From an uncultured Prevotellaceae bacterium (GTDB lineage Bacteria; Bacteroidota; Bacteroidia; Bacteroidales; Bacteroidaceae): a stretch of DNA of 9,071 nucleotides. The notes beneath the pieces were generated by a model that saw only the letters and a list, made by a program, of their open reading frames with translations, ran no database searches and was not told the origin of the DNA. Within the stretch, counting starts at the first letter, position 1. Each line of letters begins with the position of its first letter. The stretch spans positions 1-9,071 of the forward strand of contig CAMKMK010000087.1 in assembly GCA_946413885.1 (NCBI GenBank), given 5' to 3'. A program made the translations under genes and the position numbers. Shown in pieces: positions 1-7,211 of this stretch.

Positions 1-360
1 GCAGTCCTGGCAAAGAGGCTCTACGGAAAGCTCTTCGCTGACAGGGGATACATCTTGCCCAAGCTCTTCGACATGCTCTTCGAGGACGGCATACACCTGG
101 TTACAGGCATCAGAAGCAACATGAAGAACAAGCTTATGCCCATGTGGGACAGAATCATGCTGCGGAAAAGGTGCATCATCGAGACCATTAACGACATGCT
201 CAAGAACACGGCACTGCTGGTGCACTCAAGGCACAGGTCTATCAACAACTTCATCATGAACATGGTCCCCACACTGGCTGCCTATTGCTTCTTTGACAAC
301 AAACCCCAGGCTTTGCAGGGATACTATATTGAGGACACAAAACAACTTATGCTCTTTTAA
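1..360 (+). mobile_element. IS982-family transposase, C-terminal part (5' end outside window)
   Basis: This is the last 119 codons of a DDE transposase, open from base 1 in frame 1 to a TAA at 358-360. I recognise the IS982 family from the run LFADRGYI (about residues 11-18 of the visible part), then GIHLVTGIRSNMKNKLMP (30-47), then RKRCIIETINDMLKN (55-69). The Glu in IIETIND (visible residue 61) is the likely third acidic residue of the DDE triad. The end, with RHRSINNFIMN and an AAYCFF stretch, is also typical. The enzyme would bind the element's ends and catalyse its transposition. The visible part has no stop or frameshift, so the element may be intact to the left. Family assignment is from memory of conserved motifs; the N-terminal DNA-binding part cannot be seen. 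It faces nadE tail-to-tail. Confidence 0.85.
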
Positions 361-459
361 TCCTTATCCCGAACTGACGTAGTTCCCTAATAAAAACCGA
401 GAATGACGGTCAACATTCGCTATGGCCAAATTTATTCGAACAGTAGTGGTTTATGTTGA
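361..459. other. Right flank of the IS982 element and nadE downstream region
   Basis: This 99-base stretch separates the transposase stop from the nadE stop and contains no gene. It should hold the right end of the insertion sequence, because IS982 elements normally end shortly after the transposase gene. A small dyad, GAACT-GACGT-AGTTC at 371-385, lies 10 bases after the stop and may belong to the element's end. The exact boundary and any target-site duplication cannot be set because the left end is outside the window. Confidence 0.4.
392..418 (-). terminator. Possible weak terminator after nadE
   Basis: Read on the minus strand, a 5-bp stem GAATG/CATTC with an 8-base loop (401-418) is followed after four bases by five T residues (plus-strand A run at 392-396). 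It lies about 40 bases after the nadE stop. The stem is short and the spacing to the T run is loose, so this is only a candidate. It could also be part of the neighbouring insertion-sequence end. Confidence 0.25.
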
Positions 460-2388
460 TTATTTCAGGCTTTCGCACTCCTTAAGCCAGGCCGCGCTAC
501 TTGCATCGCTTGGCATGCGCCAATCTCCACGAGGGCTGAGCGAACAGCTTCCTACCTTGGGACCATCTGGCAAGCAACTGCGCTTGAACTGCTGAGAGAA
601 GAAACGGCGGCAGAAGGTGGTGAGCCACTTCCGTATCGTCTCGTTGGTATAAGTGTTTCCAAAGGCACGTTGAGCCAAAAGATAGATCTTGCTGGGACGG
701 AACCCCCAACGCATCATGTAGTAGAGGAAGAAGTCGTGAAGCTCATAAGGGCCTATGATGTCCTCGCTCTTCTGGGTGATGTTGCCTTGCTCGTCAGCTG
801 GAATTAGTTCAGGGCTGATGGGAGTGTTGACTATGTCCAAAAGCACGGTGCGTGTGGTCTCGTCCTCAATGCTGGCAGCTACCCAACTTACAAGGTGTCG
901 CACGAGGGTCTTGGGGACAGAAGCGTTCACGCCATACATGCTCATGTGATCGCCGTTATACGTGGCCCATCCGAGTGCAAGCTCACTCAGGTCACCCGTT
1001 CCTATCACCATTCCGTTCATCTGGTTAGCGGCATCCATCAATATCTGCGTGCGTTCGCGTGCCTGACTGTTCTCGTACGTCACATCGTGAACATTCACGT
1101 CATGTCCTATATCGTTGAAATGCTGCAAAACTGCCTCTTTGATGCTGATCTCACGAATCGTGATGTCCAGCAACTTCATCAGGTTGACAGCGTTGGTGTA
1201 GGTGCGGTCCGTTGTGCCGAATCCAGGCATGGTGATGCCTACGATGCCTTTGCGGTTGAGACCCAGCAGGTCGAACGTCTTGACACATACAAGCAGGGCA
1301 AGAGTGCTGTCGAGTCCTCCGCTGATACCTACCACGACGGTCTCTGAATGTGTATGCTGGATGCGCTTGGCGAGTCCCTCCGTCTGGATGTTGAAGATCT
1401 CTTCGCATCGCTCGTCCAGATGCTTGCCCATAGGCACGAAGGGATGAGGGTTGAAGGAACGTGTCAGGTCCAGTTCTTTGATGGACACCATCTCTGTCTC
1501 CACGAGGTGTAAGCCTTCCGTCTGGCAGTTGGCGGCATTCGTGGCAAAGGTTGTGTTGGTGCGACGCTCAGTACGAAGGCGCTCCACGTCGATTTCAGTA
1601 ATGATGAGTTGAGGTGTCAGGCTGTGTCGCTTTGCCTCTGCCACCTTGATGCCATTCTCGTAAACGAGGGTCTTTCCTGAGAAGACAACATCCTGCGTGC
1701 TCTCGCCAAACCCACATGCACAATAGACGTATCCTGCGATGCAACGTGCGCTTTGCTGGGCCACGAGGTTGCGCAGATAGTCGTACTTGCCCACCATGTC
1801 ATTGTCGGCACTCAGGTTGAAGATGATCTCTGCACCCTGAAGCGTAAGGTTCGAGGAGGGAGGAATGGGAGCCCAAAGGTCCTCGCAAAGCTCGATGCCA
1901 AACGTGCAGGTAGGAGTGCGGAAAAGGAGGTTGCGGTTGATGGGAACCTGCTGGCCGCAGATAAGTGTACTTCCCTCTGTAATATCTAGTCCGCTCGTGA
2001 ACCATCGCTTCTCGTAGAATTCCTTGTAATTGGGAAGGTAGGACTTAGGAACGAGTCCCAGGATATGTCCATGCTGAACCACGGCTGCGCAGTTCATGAG
2101 TGAACCCTTATAGGCGACGGGTATCCCCACGATGCTGATGATGTCAAGCGAGCGTGTGAAGTTCATCAGTTGGATGAGTGCCATCTCTGCCTCGTCGAGC
2201 AATAGCTGTTGCTGGAACAGGTCTTGACAGGAATAGGCAGTAATGCTTAGTTCAGGGAAGCAGATGATTTCCACCCCCTTTCCTTCTGCCTGAATGATGA
2301 GCGACTCGATCTGTTCGATGTTGTACTGACAGTTGGCAACCTGCACGCTGGGGATGGCAGATGCAATCTTAACGAATCCGTAGTTCAT
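460..2388 (-). CDS. nadE: Glutamine-dependent NAD+ synthetase
   Basis: NadE catalyses the last step of NAD+ synthesis in the cytoplasm: nicotinic acid adenine dinucleotide, ATP and glutamine-derived ammonia give NAD+. The 642-residue protein is the long two-domain form. Residues 1 to about 290 are a nitrilase-type glutaminase with the Glu-Lys-Cys triad visible as E46 (CFPELS), K115 (VPKSYLPNY) and C168 (GIELCEDLW). Residues about 325-642 are the synthetase with the ATP-pyrophosphatase P-loop GISGGLDST (354-362), followed by GTGDLSELALGWATYNGD (463-480) and the C-terminal SCLPDGPKVGS and LSPRGDWRMPSD. All key residues are present and the length suits the family. The ATG at 2388 is followed at once by the nitrilase-type start VKIASAIPSVQVANC and preceded by AAGG three bases upstream. 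It lies 71 bases downstream of htpG on the same strand, with a hairpin in the gap. Confidence 0.97.
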   Translation of the reverse strand: MNYGFVKIASAIPSVQVANCQYNIEQIESLIIQAEGKGVEIICFPELSITAYSCQDLFQQQLLLDEAEMALIQLMNFTRSLDIISIVGIPVAYKGSLMNCAAVVQHGHILGLVPKSYLPNYKEFYEKRWFTSGLDITEGSTLICGQQVPINRNLLFRTPTCTFGIELCEDLWAPIPPSSNLTLQGAEIIFNLSADNDMVGKYDYLRNLVAQQSARCIAGYVYCACGFGESTQDVVFSGKTLVYENGIKVAEAKRHSLTPQLIITEIDVERLRTERRTNTTFATNAANCQTEGLHLVETEMVSIKELDLTRSFNPHPFVPMGKHLDERCEEIFNIQTEGLAKRIQHTHSETVVVGISGGLDSTLALLVCVKTFDLLGLNRKGIVGITMPGFGTTDRTYTNAVNLMKLLDITIREISIKEAVLQHFNDIGHDVNVHDVTYENSQARERTQILMDAANQMNGMVIGTGDLSELALGWATYNGDHMSMYGVNASVPKTLVRHLVSWVAASIEDETTRTVLLDIVNTPISPELIPADEQGNITQKSEDIIGPYELHDFFLYYMMRWGFRPSKIYLLAQRAFGNTYTNETIRKWLTTFCRRFFSQQFKRSCLPDGPKVGSCSLSPRGDWRMPSDASSAAWLKECESLK

Positions 2389-2395
2389 ATACCTT
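2389..2395 (-). promoter_or_regulatory. Shine-Dalgarno-like site of nadE
   Basis: On the minus strand AAGGTAT stands directly before the ATG of nadE, with AAGG ending three bases from the start codon. The same AAGGTAT precedes clpC. Bacteroidota often do without a strong Shine-Dalgarno sequence, so function is uncertain, but the site supports the chosen start. Confidence 0.35.
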
Positions 2396-2402
2396 GTTGT
2401 TT

Positions 2403-2438
2403 AAAACGAAAAGCAGGGTGCCTGGACGAGACACTCTG
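2403..2438 (-). terminator. Hairpin with T-rich tail between htpG and nadE
   Basis: On the minus strand, 22 bases after the htpG stop, the segment 2438-2414 can fold into a stem of CAGAGTGTCT against AGGCACCCTG with the loop CGTCC. The ten positions include one T-G wobble and one A-C mismatch. It is followed immediately by CTTTTCGTTTT (down to 2403). This has the form of an imperfect rho-independent terminator. Because nadE begins only 15 bases beyond the tract and has no obvious promoter of its own, it may act as a partial terminator that lowers nadE expression relative to htpG. Confidence 0.5.
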
Positions 2439-2459
2439 CAATTCTGTTGATTTACTTGA

Positions 2460-4514
2460 TTACTTGATTAGGCTGACACTTCGCTTGATGAAGTTGGTAA
2501 GCGCCTCGCCCTTGAGCATGCCGTTCTGCAGAAGGGCAAGATCGATGAGCTGGTGAACCTTGTCATTCCCCTTGGCGTATTCTGCCAGGATATCAGTCTT
2601 TTTCTTTTTCTCGGCTTGAATGTCCTCGCCGCACTTCTTCAGGTCATCCTTTTCTTCCTGGGTGATCTCCTCAGGCTTCTTCTTGTCCTGCTCCTGACGC
2701 AGTACGGCCTGACGTGCATTGAGTCCCCTGATCTCGTTTTCAATGGGTTTCAGGGCCTCAGCTGTCTGCGCTTCGCTGTCTGCGAGAACCTCCTGAATGA
2801 GAGGTGCATCTGAGTTGAGGATCAGGTTGTACATGTCTGGCATGTCACCATAGAAGCTCATACCTGCTTGCAACTGAGCCATCTCCTTCATACGTCGCAT
2901 GTACTCACTCTGGGTGATGACAACAGGCAACTGATCCTCTCCAAGGGCCTTAACCTCCACGTGGAAATCCATCTTGTTGGTGCGAGGTACAAGACTGCTG
3001 AAGATGCTCGAGAGCTTTTCTCCACGCTCAGGCTCAAGCTCATCGTGTTTCTGGTCCTTCTTCTCAATCAGTCGATCGATGACATCACCGTCAACACGGG
3101 TGAAGGTGGATTTCTCCAGTTTGCGTTCCAGCATGCTTACGAGGGGCGTATCCAATTGCCCGTCCATCAGGAGCACATTGTAACCTTTATCCTTCGCTGC
3201 CTGAATGTAGGTATATTGCGACTCAGTATCTTGGGCATAGAGATACACGAGCTGATCATCCTTGTTCTTTTGATTGTCCTTGATCAACGTGTTGTATTCC
3301 TCCATGGTGTAGTATTTGCCTTCCGTATCCTTAAAGAGGAAGTACTGCTTGGCCTTGTCGTAATAATCCTCCTCGCTAAGCATACCATAGTGGATGAAAA
3401 TCTTGATATCGTCCCACTTCTTCTCAAAATCAGGACGATCGTTCTTGAAAATGCTTGCCAATCGATCGCTTACTTTCTTGGTGATATAGCTGCTGATTTT
3501 CTTCACGTTGGCATCACTTTGGAGATAACTACGGCTGACATTCAGAGGAATATCAGGGCTGTCGATGACTCCATGAAGCAGGGTAAGGAACTCTGGCACG
3601 ATTCCCTCTACGTGATCAGTAACGAAGACTTGGTTGCAATAGAGTTGGATCTTGTTGCGCTGCAGGTCGAGATTGTTCTTGATCTTTGGGAAATAGAGGA
3701 TACCAGTCAGATTGAAGGGATAGTCCACGTTGAGATGAATCCAGAAGAGAGGCTCGTCGGCCATGGGGAAGAGCTCACGATAAAACTTCTGATAGTCCTC
3801 GTCCTTTAGGTCTGTAGGTTTTTTAGTCCAAAGAGGTTCCACATCGTTGATGACCAAATCCTCTTCAGTATCCACCTGCTTACCGTCCTTCCATTCTGTC
3901 TTTTTACCAAAAACTACAGGGATAGGCAAGAAGTGGCAGTACTTGCGAAGCAATTCCTCAATCTTGTTCTTCTCAAGAAATTCCTGGCTGTCATCATCAA
4001 TATGCATGACGATATCCGTTCCTCGATCACTCTTATCTGCTTCCTCGATGGTAAAGGCGGGACTTCCATCACAGGACCACTTAACGGCTTGAGCACCTTC
4101 TTGATAGCTGCGGGTAATGATATCTACTTGCTTGCTGACCATAAACGAGCTGTAGAAACCAAGTCCAAAGTGGCCGATGATAGCATTGGCGTCATCCTTG
4201 TATTTGTCGAGGAAGTCGTTTGCGCCTGAGAAAGCTATCTGATTAATGTATTTTTCGATTTCATCAGCAGTCATGCCAATCCCTCGATCGCTGACGGTGA
4301 TGGTCTTGGCATCTTTGTCAACAGCAACAGACACCTTCAGCTCGCCTAATTCGCCCTGAAAGTCACCCTTGCCGGCAAGAGTTTTCATCTTTTGGGTAGC
4401 ATCTACCGCATTGCTGACGATTTCGCGTAAAAAGATCTCATGATCGCTGTACAGGAACTTTTTTATGACGGGGAAAATGTTCTCTGTAGTAACCCCAATG
4501 TTTCCAGATTTCAT
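2460..4514 (-). CDS. htpG: Molecular chaperone HtpG (bacterial Hsp90)
   Basis: HtpG is a cytoplasmic homodimeric ATP-dependent chaperone that remodels client proteins, usually with the DnaK system. The N-terminal GHKL ATPase domain (about 1-220) shows the Hsp90 motifs: LREIVSNAVDATQK with E31, N35 and D38; DRGIGMT (76-82); NQIAFSGANDFL (91-102); and GHFGLGFYSSFMV (114-126). The middle domain carries LNVSRSYLQ (324-332), in which R328 corresponds to the arginine that contacts ATP in Hsp90 proteins. The C-terminal dimerisation domain contains a highly charged Lys/Glu/Gln segment at about 585-650, probably helical or coiled coil, which accounts for much of the excess length over the 624-residue E. 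coli protein. As far as I recall, other Bacteroidales HtpG proteins are similarly long. The start ATG begins the conserved family N-terminus. The gene lies 27 bases after clpC and is probably in the same transcript. Confidence 0.97.
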   Translation of the reverse strand: MKSGNIGVTTENIFPVIKKFLYSDHEIFLREIVSNAVDATQKMKTLAGKGDFQGELGELKVSVAVDKDAKTITVSDRGIGMTADEIEKYINQIAFSGANDFLDKYKDDANAIIGHFGLGFYSSFMVSKQVDIITRSYQEGAQAVKWSCDGSPAFTIEEADKSDRGTDIVMHIDDDSQEFLEKNKIEELLRKYCHFLPIPVVFGKKTEWKDGKQVDTEEDLVINDVEPLWTKKPTDLKDEDYQKFYRELFPMADEPLFWIHLNVDYPFNLTGILYFPKIKNNLDLQRNKIQLYCNQVFVTDHVEGIVPEFLTLLHGVIDSPDIPLNVSRSYLQSDANVKKISSYITKKVSDRLASIFKNDRPDFEKKWDDIKIFIHYGMLSEEDYYDKAKQYFLFKDTEGKYYTMEEYNTLIKDNQKNKDDQLVYLYAQDTESQYTYIQAAKDKGYNVLLMDGQLDTPLVSMLERKLEKSTFTRVDGDVIDRLIEKKDQKHDELEPERGEKLSSIFSSLVPRTNKMDFHVEVKALGEDQLPVVITQSEYMRRMKEMAQLQAGMSFYGDMPDMYNLILNSDAPLIQEVLADSEAQTAEALKPIENEIRGLNARQAVLRQEQDKKKPEEITQEEKDDLKKCGEDIQAEKKKKTDILAEYAKGNDKVHQLIDLALLQNGMLKGEALTNFIKRSVSLIK

Positions 4515-4541
4515 AATATCTTTATTTTATATCCTTCTTAT

Positions 4542-7091
4542 TCATAAAGCATTAGAGAGTTCCTCTTTAGGCTTTAATTCAATCGAATCTCCATTCTCAG
4601 CCATTGAGGCATAGATAGTTTGCTGATCCACGATGCCTTGCATGATAAGTTCACAAAGAGGATCTTCGAGGTAGTTTTGAATGGCTCGACGAAGAGGACG
4701 TGCCCCAAACTGGACATCGTATCCTTTTTTGCCCAAGAAATCCTTAACCTCAGGAGCAATCTCAAGAGTGTATCCAAGGTCTTGAAGACGATGGGTAAGA
4801 GGTCTCATTTCGATGTCAACAATCTGATTGATGGCATCCTGATCCAGTTGGTCAAAATAAATGATGTTGTCTAAGCGGTTTAGGAACTCAGGAGCGAATT
4901 GTTTCTGCAATTGCTTCTTGACCAGATCGTGGGAGAGTTTTCTGTTGTGAGAGATATCTTCGCCTGAACTGAAGCCTACGCCATGACCAAATTCCTTGAT
5001 CTGACGCGTTCCGCAGTTGCTGGTCATCACGATGATGGTGTTCTTAAAATCAACCGTTGTACCATTTCCATCCGTCAAACGACCTTCGTCCATTACTTGC
5101 AGGAGGATGTTGAATACATCAGGATGAGCCTTCTCTATCTCATCAAGGAGTACGATGGAGTATGGCTTGCGACGTACTTTCTCAGTCAGTTGGCCACCTT
5201 CCTCATAACCTACGTATCCTGGAGGAGCACCTACCATGCGGCTGACTGTATGCTTCTCCATATACTCACTCATGTCAATGCGTATGATGTTGTCTGAACT
5301 GCCGAAAAGTTCCTCAGCCAGACATTTCGTCAAATATGTCTTTCCTACACCAGTAGGCCCTACAAACATGAAGACTCCAATGGGTTTGTTGGGATCTTTC
5401 AGTCCCACACGTCCACGCTGAATGGCTCGAGTCAGGGTGCTTATCGCTTCGTCTTGTCCAATCACACTTCGCTGGAGAGCTTGTTTCAGGTTTCGAAGTC
5501 GAGCATTCTCTTCGTTGCCCATTCGCTGAACAGGGATGCCTGTCATAGCGCTGACTACATCAGCAATGAGGGACTCATCGACAGTAGCACGTTCGTCACT
5601 CAAATTGCTTTCCCATTCCCTCTTGGCTTTCTCGAGAGATTCCTCAACCTGTTTCAACTGGTCGCGGTAATCGGCTGCAAGTTCGAAATTCTGTTTCTTG
5701 ACAGATTCATTCTTCATCGCCTGCAATTCCTCCACACGATGCTCCAGATTCTGTATCTCTTCAGGGATAGGAGTATCTTGGATATGGATGCGGCTTCCTG
5801 CTTCATCCATCACGTCGATAGCTTTATCAGGGAAACTTCGATCAGTAACGTAGCGTTCTGTGAGGTCAACACATGCCTGTAATGCTTCAGGAGTGTAGTT
5901 TACATGATGATGTTCCTCGTATCGTCCTTTGAGATTCTGCAGGATCTGCAATGTCTGCTCAGGTGTGGTGGGATCAACGAGCACCTTCTGGAAACGGCGT
6001 TCCAAGGCACCATCCTTCTCGATGCTTTTGCGGTACTCATCAATGGTGGTGGCTCCTATACATTGTATTTCTCCACGCGCAAGGGCTGGTTTGAGCATGT
6101 TTGCCGCATCCATACTACCAGGAGCACTACCAGCTCCCACGATGGTATGGATTTCATCGATGAAGATGATCACGTCAGGGTTCTTCTCCAGTTCCAGTAT
6201 GATGCTGCGGATTCGCTCCTCGAACTGACCACGGTATTTGGTTCCTGCCACTACGCTTGCCATGTCGAGAACGATGACTCTCTTTCCCCACAGATAGCGG
6301 CTGATCTGATGCTTGACAATACGGGTTGCCAATCCTTCCACGATGGCACTCTTTCCTACACCTGGATGTCCAATTAGGATGGGATTGTTCTTCTTGCGTC
6401 GACTCAATATCTGAGCCACACGTTCTATCTCTTTCACACGTCCTACCACAGGATCCAACAGTTCCTCTGCAGCAGCACGAGTCAAATCAGTTCCAAAATT
6501 GTCGAGTACAGGTGTGTTGCCTGATGATTTCTTCGTTTGGGTTTGAGTCGAGGTATGGGAAACACTCTCGCCACTTGAAGTTGAGGAGATCATGTTGTCG
6601 TCTTCCTCATCATCGTCTTCCTCATCCTCGCGGAAGCCATAACCAGCGTTTGTGTCAATCTGGGGACGTGCCATTCGAGCTACATCCTCGTAACTGATGT
6701 TCATTTGCTCCAAGAGGTTGCTTGCCTCATTGTCGTTCATTCGCATGATTGCCAGCAGGATGTGTTCCGTATCAATCACATCGGATTTCATCTGGCGAGC
6801 CTCCAGCACACTCAGTCGCATGATGCGTGTTGCCTGGTCATTGAAGTTCATCTCGCTATCTGTGGGAGCGACAAGAACCTGATGCGTGTGGGCAATGTTC
6901 TCGAGTTCACTCTTCAGGTGAGTCAAATCTGGCTGCAATCTCTTTAGGAAATCGCGGGCATGGTTTGAGTTGTGCCTCAATATTCCAAGCATCAAGTGGA
7001 CGGGGGTAACCGAGTCGTTATGGAGTCGCTGAGCTTCTTCACGTGAGAAACTCAACACGTAGGTCATATCTGGTGAAAATCTTGCTGTCAT
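4542..7091 (-). CDS. clpC: ATP-dependent Clp protease ATP-binding subunit ClpC
   Basis: ClpC is a hexameric AAA+ unfoldase that threads proteins into the ClpP peptidase. Its 849 residues show the full family layout. The N domain has two Clp-N repeats (about 1-145). An acidic and Ser/Thr-rich linker follows (155-190). AAA+ module D1 has Walker A GHPGVGKS (241-248), pore-loop KYRG (285-288) and Walker B VIIFIDE (307-313). A short ClpC-type middle domain (about 445-495) contains the UVR-like NFELAADYRDQL (468-479). Module D2 has Walker A GPTGVGKT (578-585), pore-loop GYVGYE (625-630), Walker B SIVLLDE (645-651) and FLNRLD with the probable arginine finger R739. A VGF tripeptide at 705-707 matches the loop that docks on ClpP. 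The short middle domain argues for ClpC rather than ClpB. Start: ATG at 7091, preceded by AAGGTATAT. It is the first gene of the probable clpC-htpG unit. Confidence 0.95.
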   Translation of the reverse strand: MTARFSPDMTYVLSFSREEAQRLHNDSVTPVHLMLGILRHNSNHARDFLKRLQPDLTHLKSELENIAHTHQVLVAPTDSEMNFNDQATRIMRLSVLEARQMKSDVIDTEHILLAIMRMNDNEASNLLEQMNISYEDVARMARPQIDTNAGYGFREDEEDDDEEDDNMISSTSSGESVSHTSTQTQTKKSSGNTPVLDNFGTDLTRAAAEELLDPVVGRVKEIERVAQILSRRKKNNPILIGHPGVGKSAIVEGLATRIVKHQISRYLWGKRVIVLDMASVVAGTKYRGQFEERIRSIILELEKNPDVIIFIDEIHTIVGAGSAPGSMDAANMLKPALARGEIQCIGATTIDEYRKSIEKDGALERRFQKVLVDPTTPEQTLQILQNLKGRYEEHHHVNYTPEALQACVDLTERYVTDRSFPDKAIDVMDEAGSRIHIQDTPIPEEIQNLEHRVEELQAMKNESVKKQNFELAADYRDQLKQVEESLEKAKREWESNLSDERATVDESLIADVVSAMTGIPVQRMGNEENARLRNLKQALQRSVIGQDEAISTLTRAIQRGRVGLKDPNKPIGVFMFVGPTGVGKTYLTKCLAEELFGSSDNIIRIDMSEYMEKHTVSRMVGAPPGYVGYEEGGQLTEKVRRKPYSIVLLDEIEKAHPDVFNILLQVMDEGRLTDGNGTTVDFKNTIIVMTSNCGTRQIKEFGHGVGFSSGEDISHNRKLSHDLVKKQLQKQFAPEFLNRLDNIIYFDQLDQDAINQIVDIEMRPLTHRLQDLGYTLEIAPEVKDFLGKKGYDVQFGARPLRRAIQNYLEDPLCELIMQGIVDQQTIYASMAENGDSIELKPKEELSNAL

Positions 7092-7093
7092 AT

Positions 7094-7100
7094 ATACCTT
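7094..7100 (-). promoter_or_regulatory. Shine-Dalgarno-like site of clpC
   Basis: On the minus strand AAGGTAT precedes the clpC ATG, with AAGG ending five bases from the start codon. The same heptamer stands before nadE. It supports the ATG at 7091 as the true start. Strength in this phylum is uncertain. Confidence 0.35.
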
Positions 7101-7122
7101 AAAAGTCGATTCACATTCTACT

Positions 7123-7141
7123 CTTACAAATTGTGTGCCAA
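7123..7141 (-). promoter_or_regulatory. Possible sigma-54-type promoter of clpC
   Basis: On the minus strand the sequence TTGGCACACAATTTGTAAG resembles the sigma-54 consensus TGGCAC-N5-TTGCW. The -24 TGGCAC is exact and the spacing is right, but the -12 element reads TTGT instead of TTGC. A start about 12 bases further would leave a leader of roughly 25 bases before the clpC ATG. No better TAnnTTTG box was seen in this 120-base gap. The deviation at the important -12 C makes this only a candidate, and clpC could equally be read through from the upstream phosphodiesterase gene. Confidence 0.25.
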
Positions 7142-7211
7142 AATGTTTTGAAGGGTTGTTGGGAAGAGGATGGATGGAACGGATGAACGCGTTGACATAG
7201 GTCGGTTTTCC

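Noticed and set aside
895..1347. A 150-codon open frame on the plus strand inside nadE
   Set aside because: It overlaps the conserved synthetase domain of nadE on the opposite strand, and the translation resembles no family and has no leader signals.
2868..3809. A 313-codon open frame on the plus strand inside htpG
   Set aside because: It lies wholly antisense to a certain htpG gene. Its translation is a Leu/Val/Ile-rich shadow with no recognisable domain, as expected from the complement of a Lys/Glu/Asp-rich coding sequence.
5904..6377. A 157-codon plus-strand frame inside clpC
   Set aside because: It is antisense to the D1 AAA+ module, with no recognisable motif; chance open frame.
7142..7211. 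Low-complexity GGATGGATGG-like stretch and AACGCGTT palindrome between the phosphodiesterase gene and clpC
   Set aside because: The repeats are too short and irregular to call a repeat array, terminator or operator.
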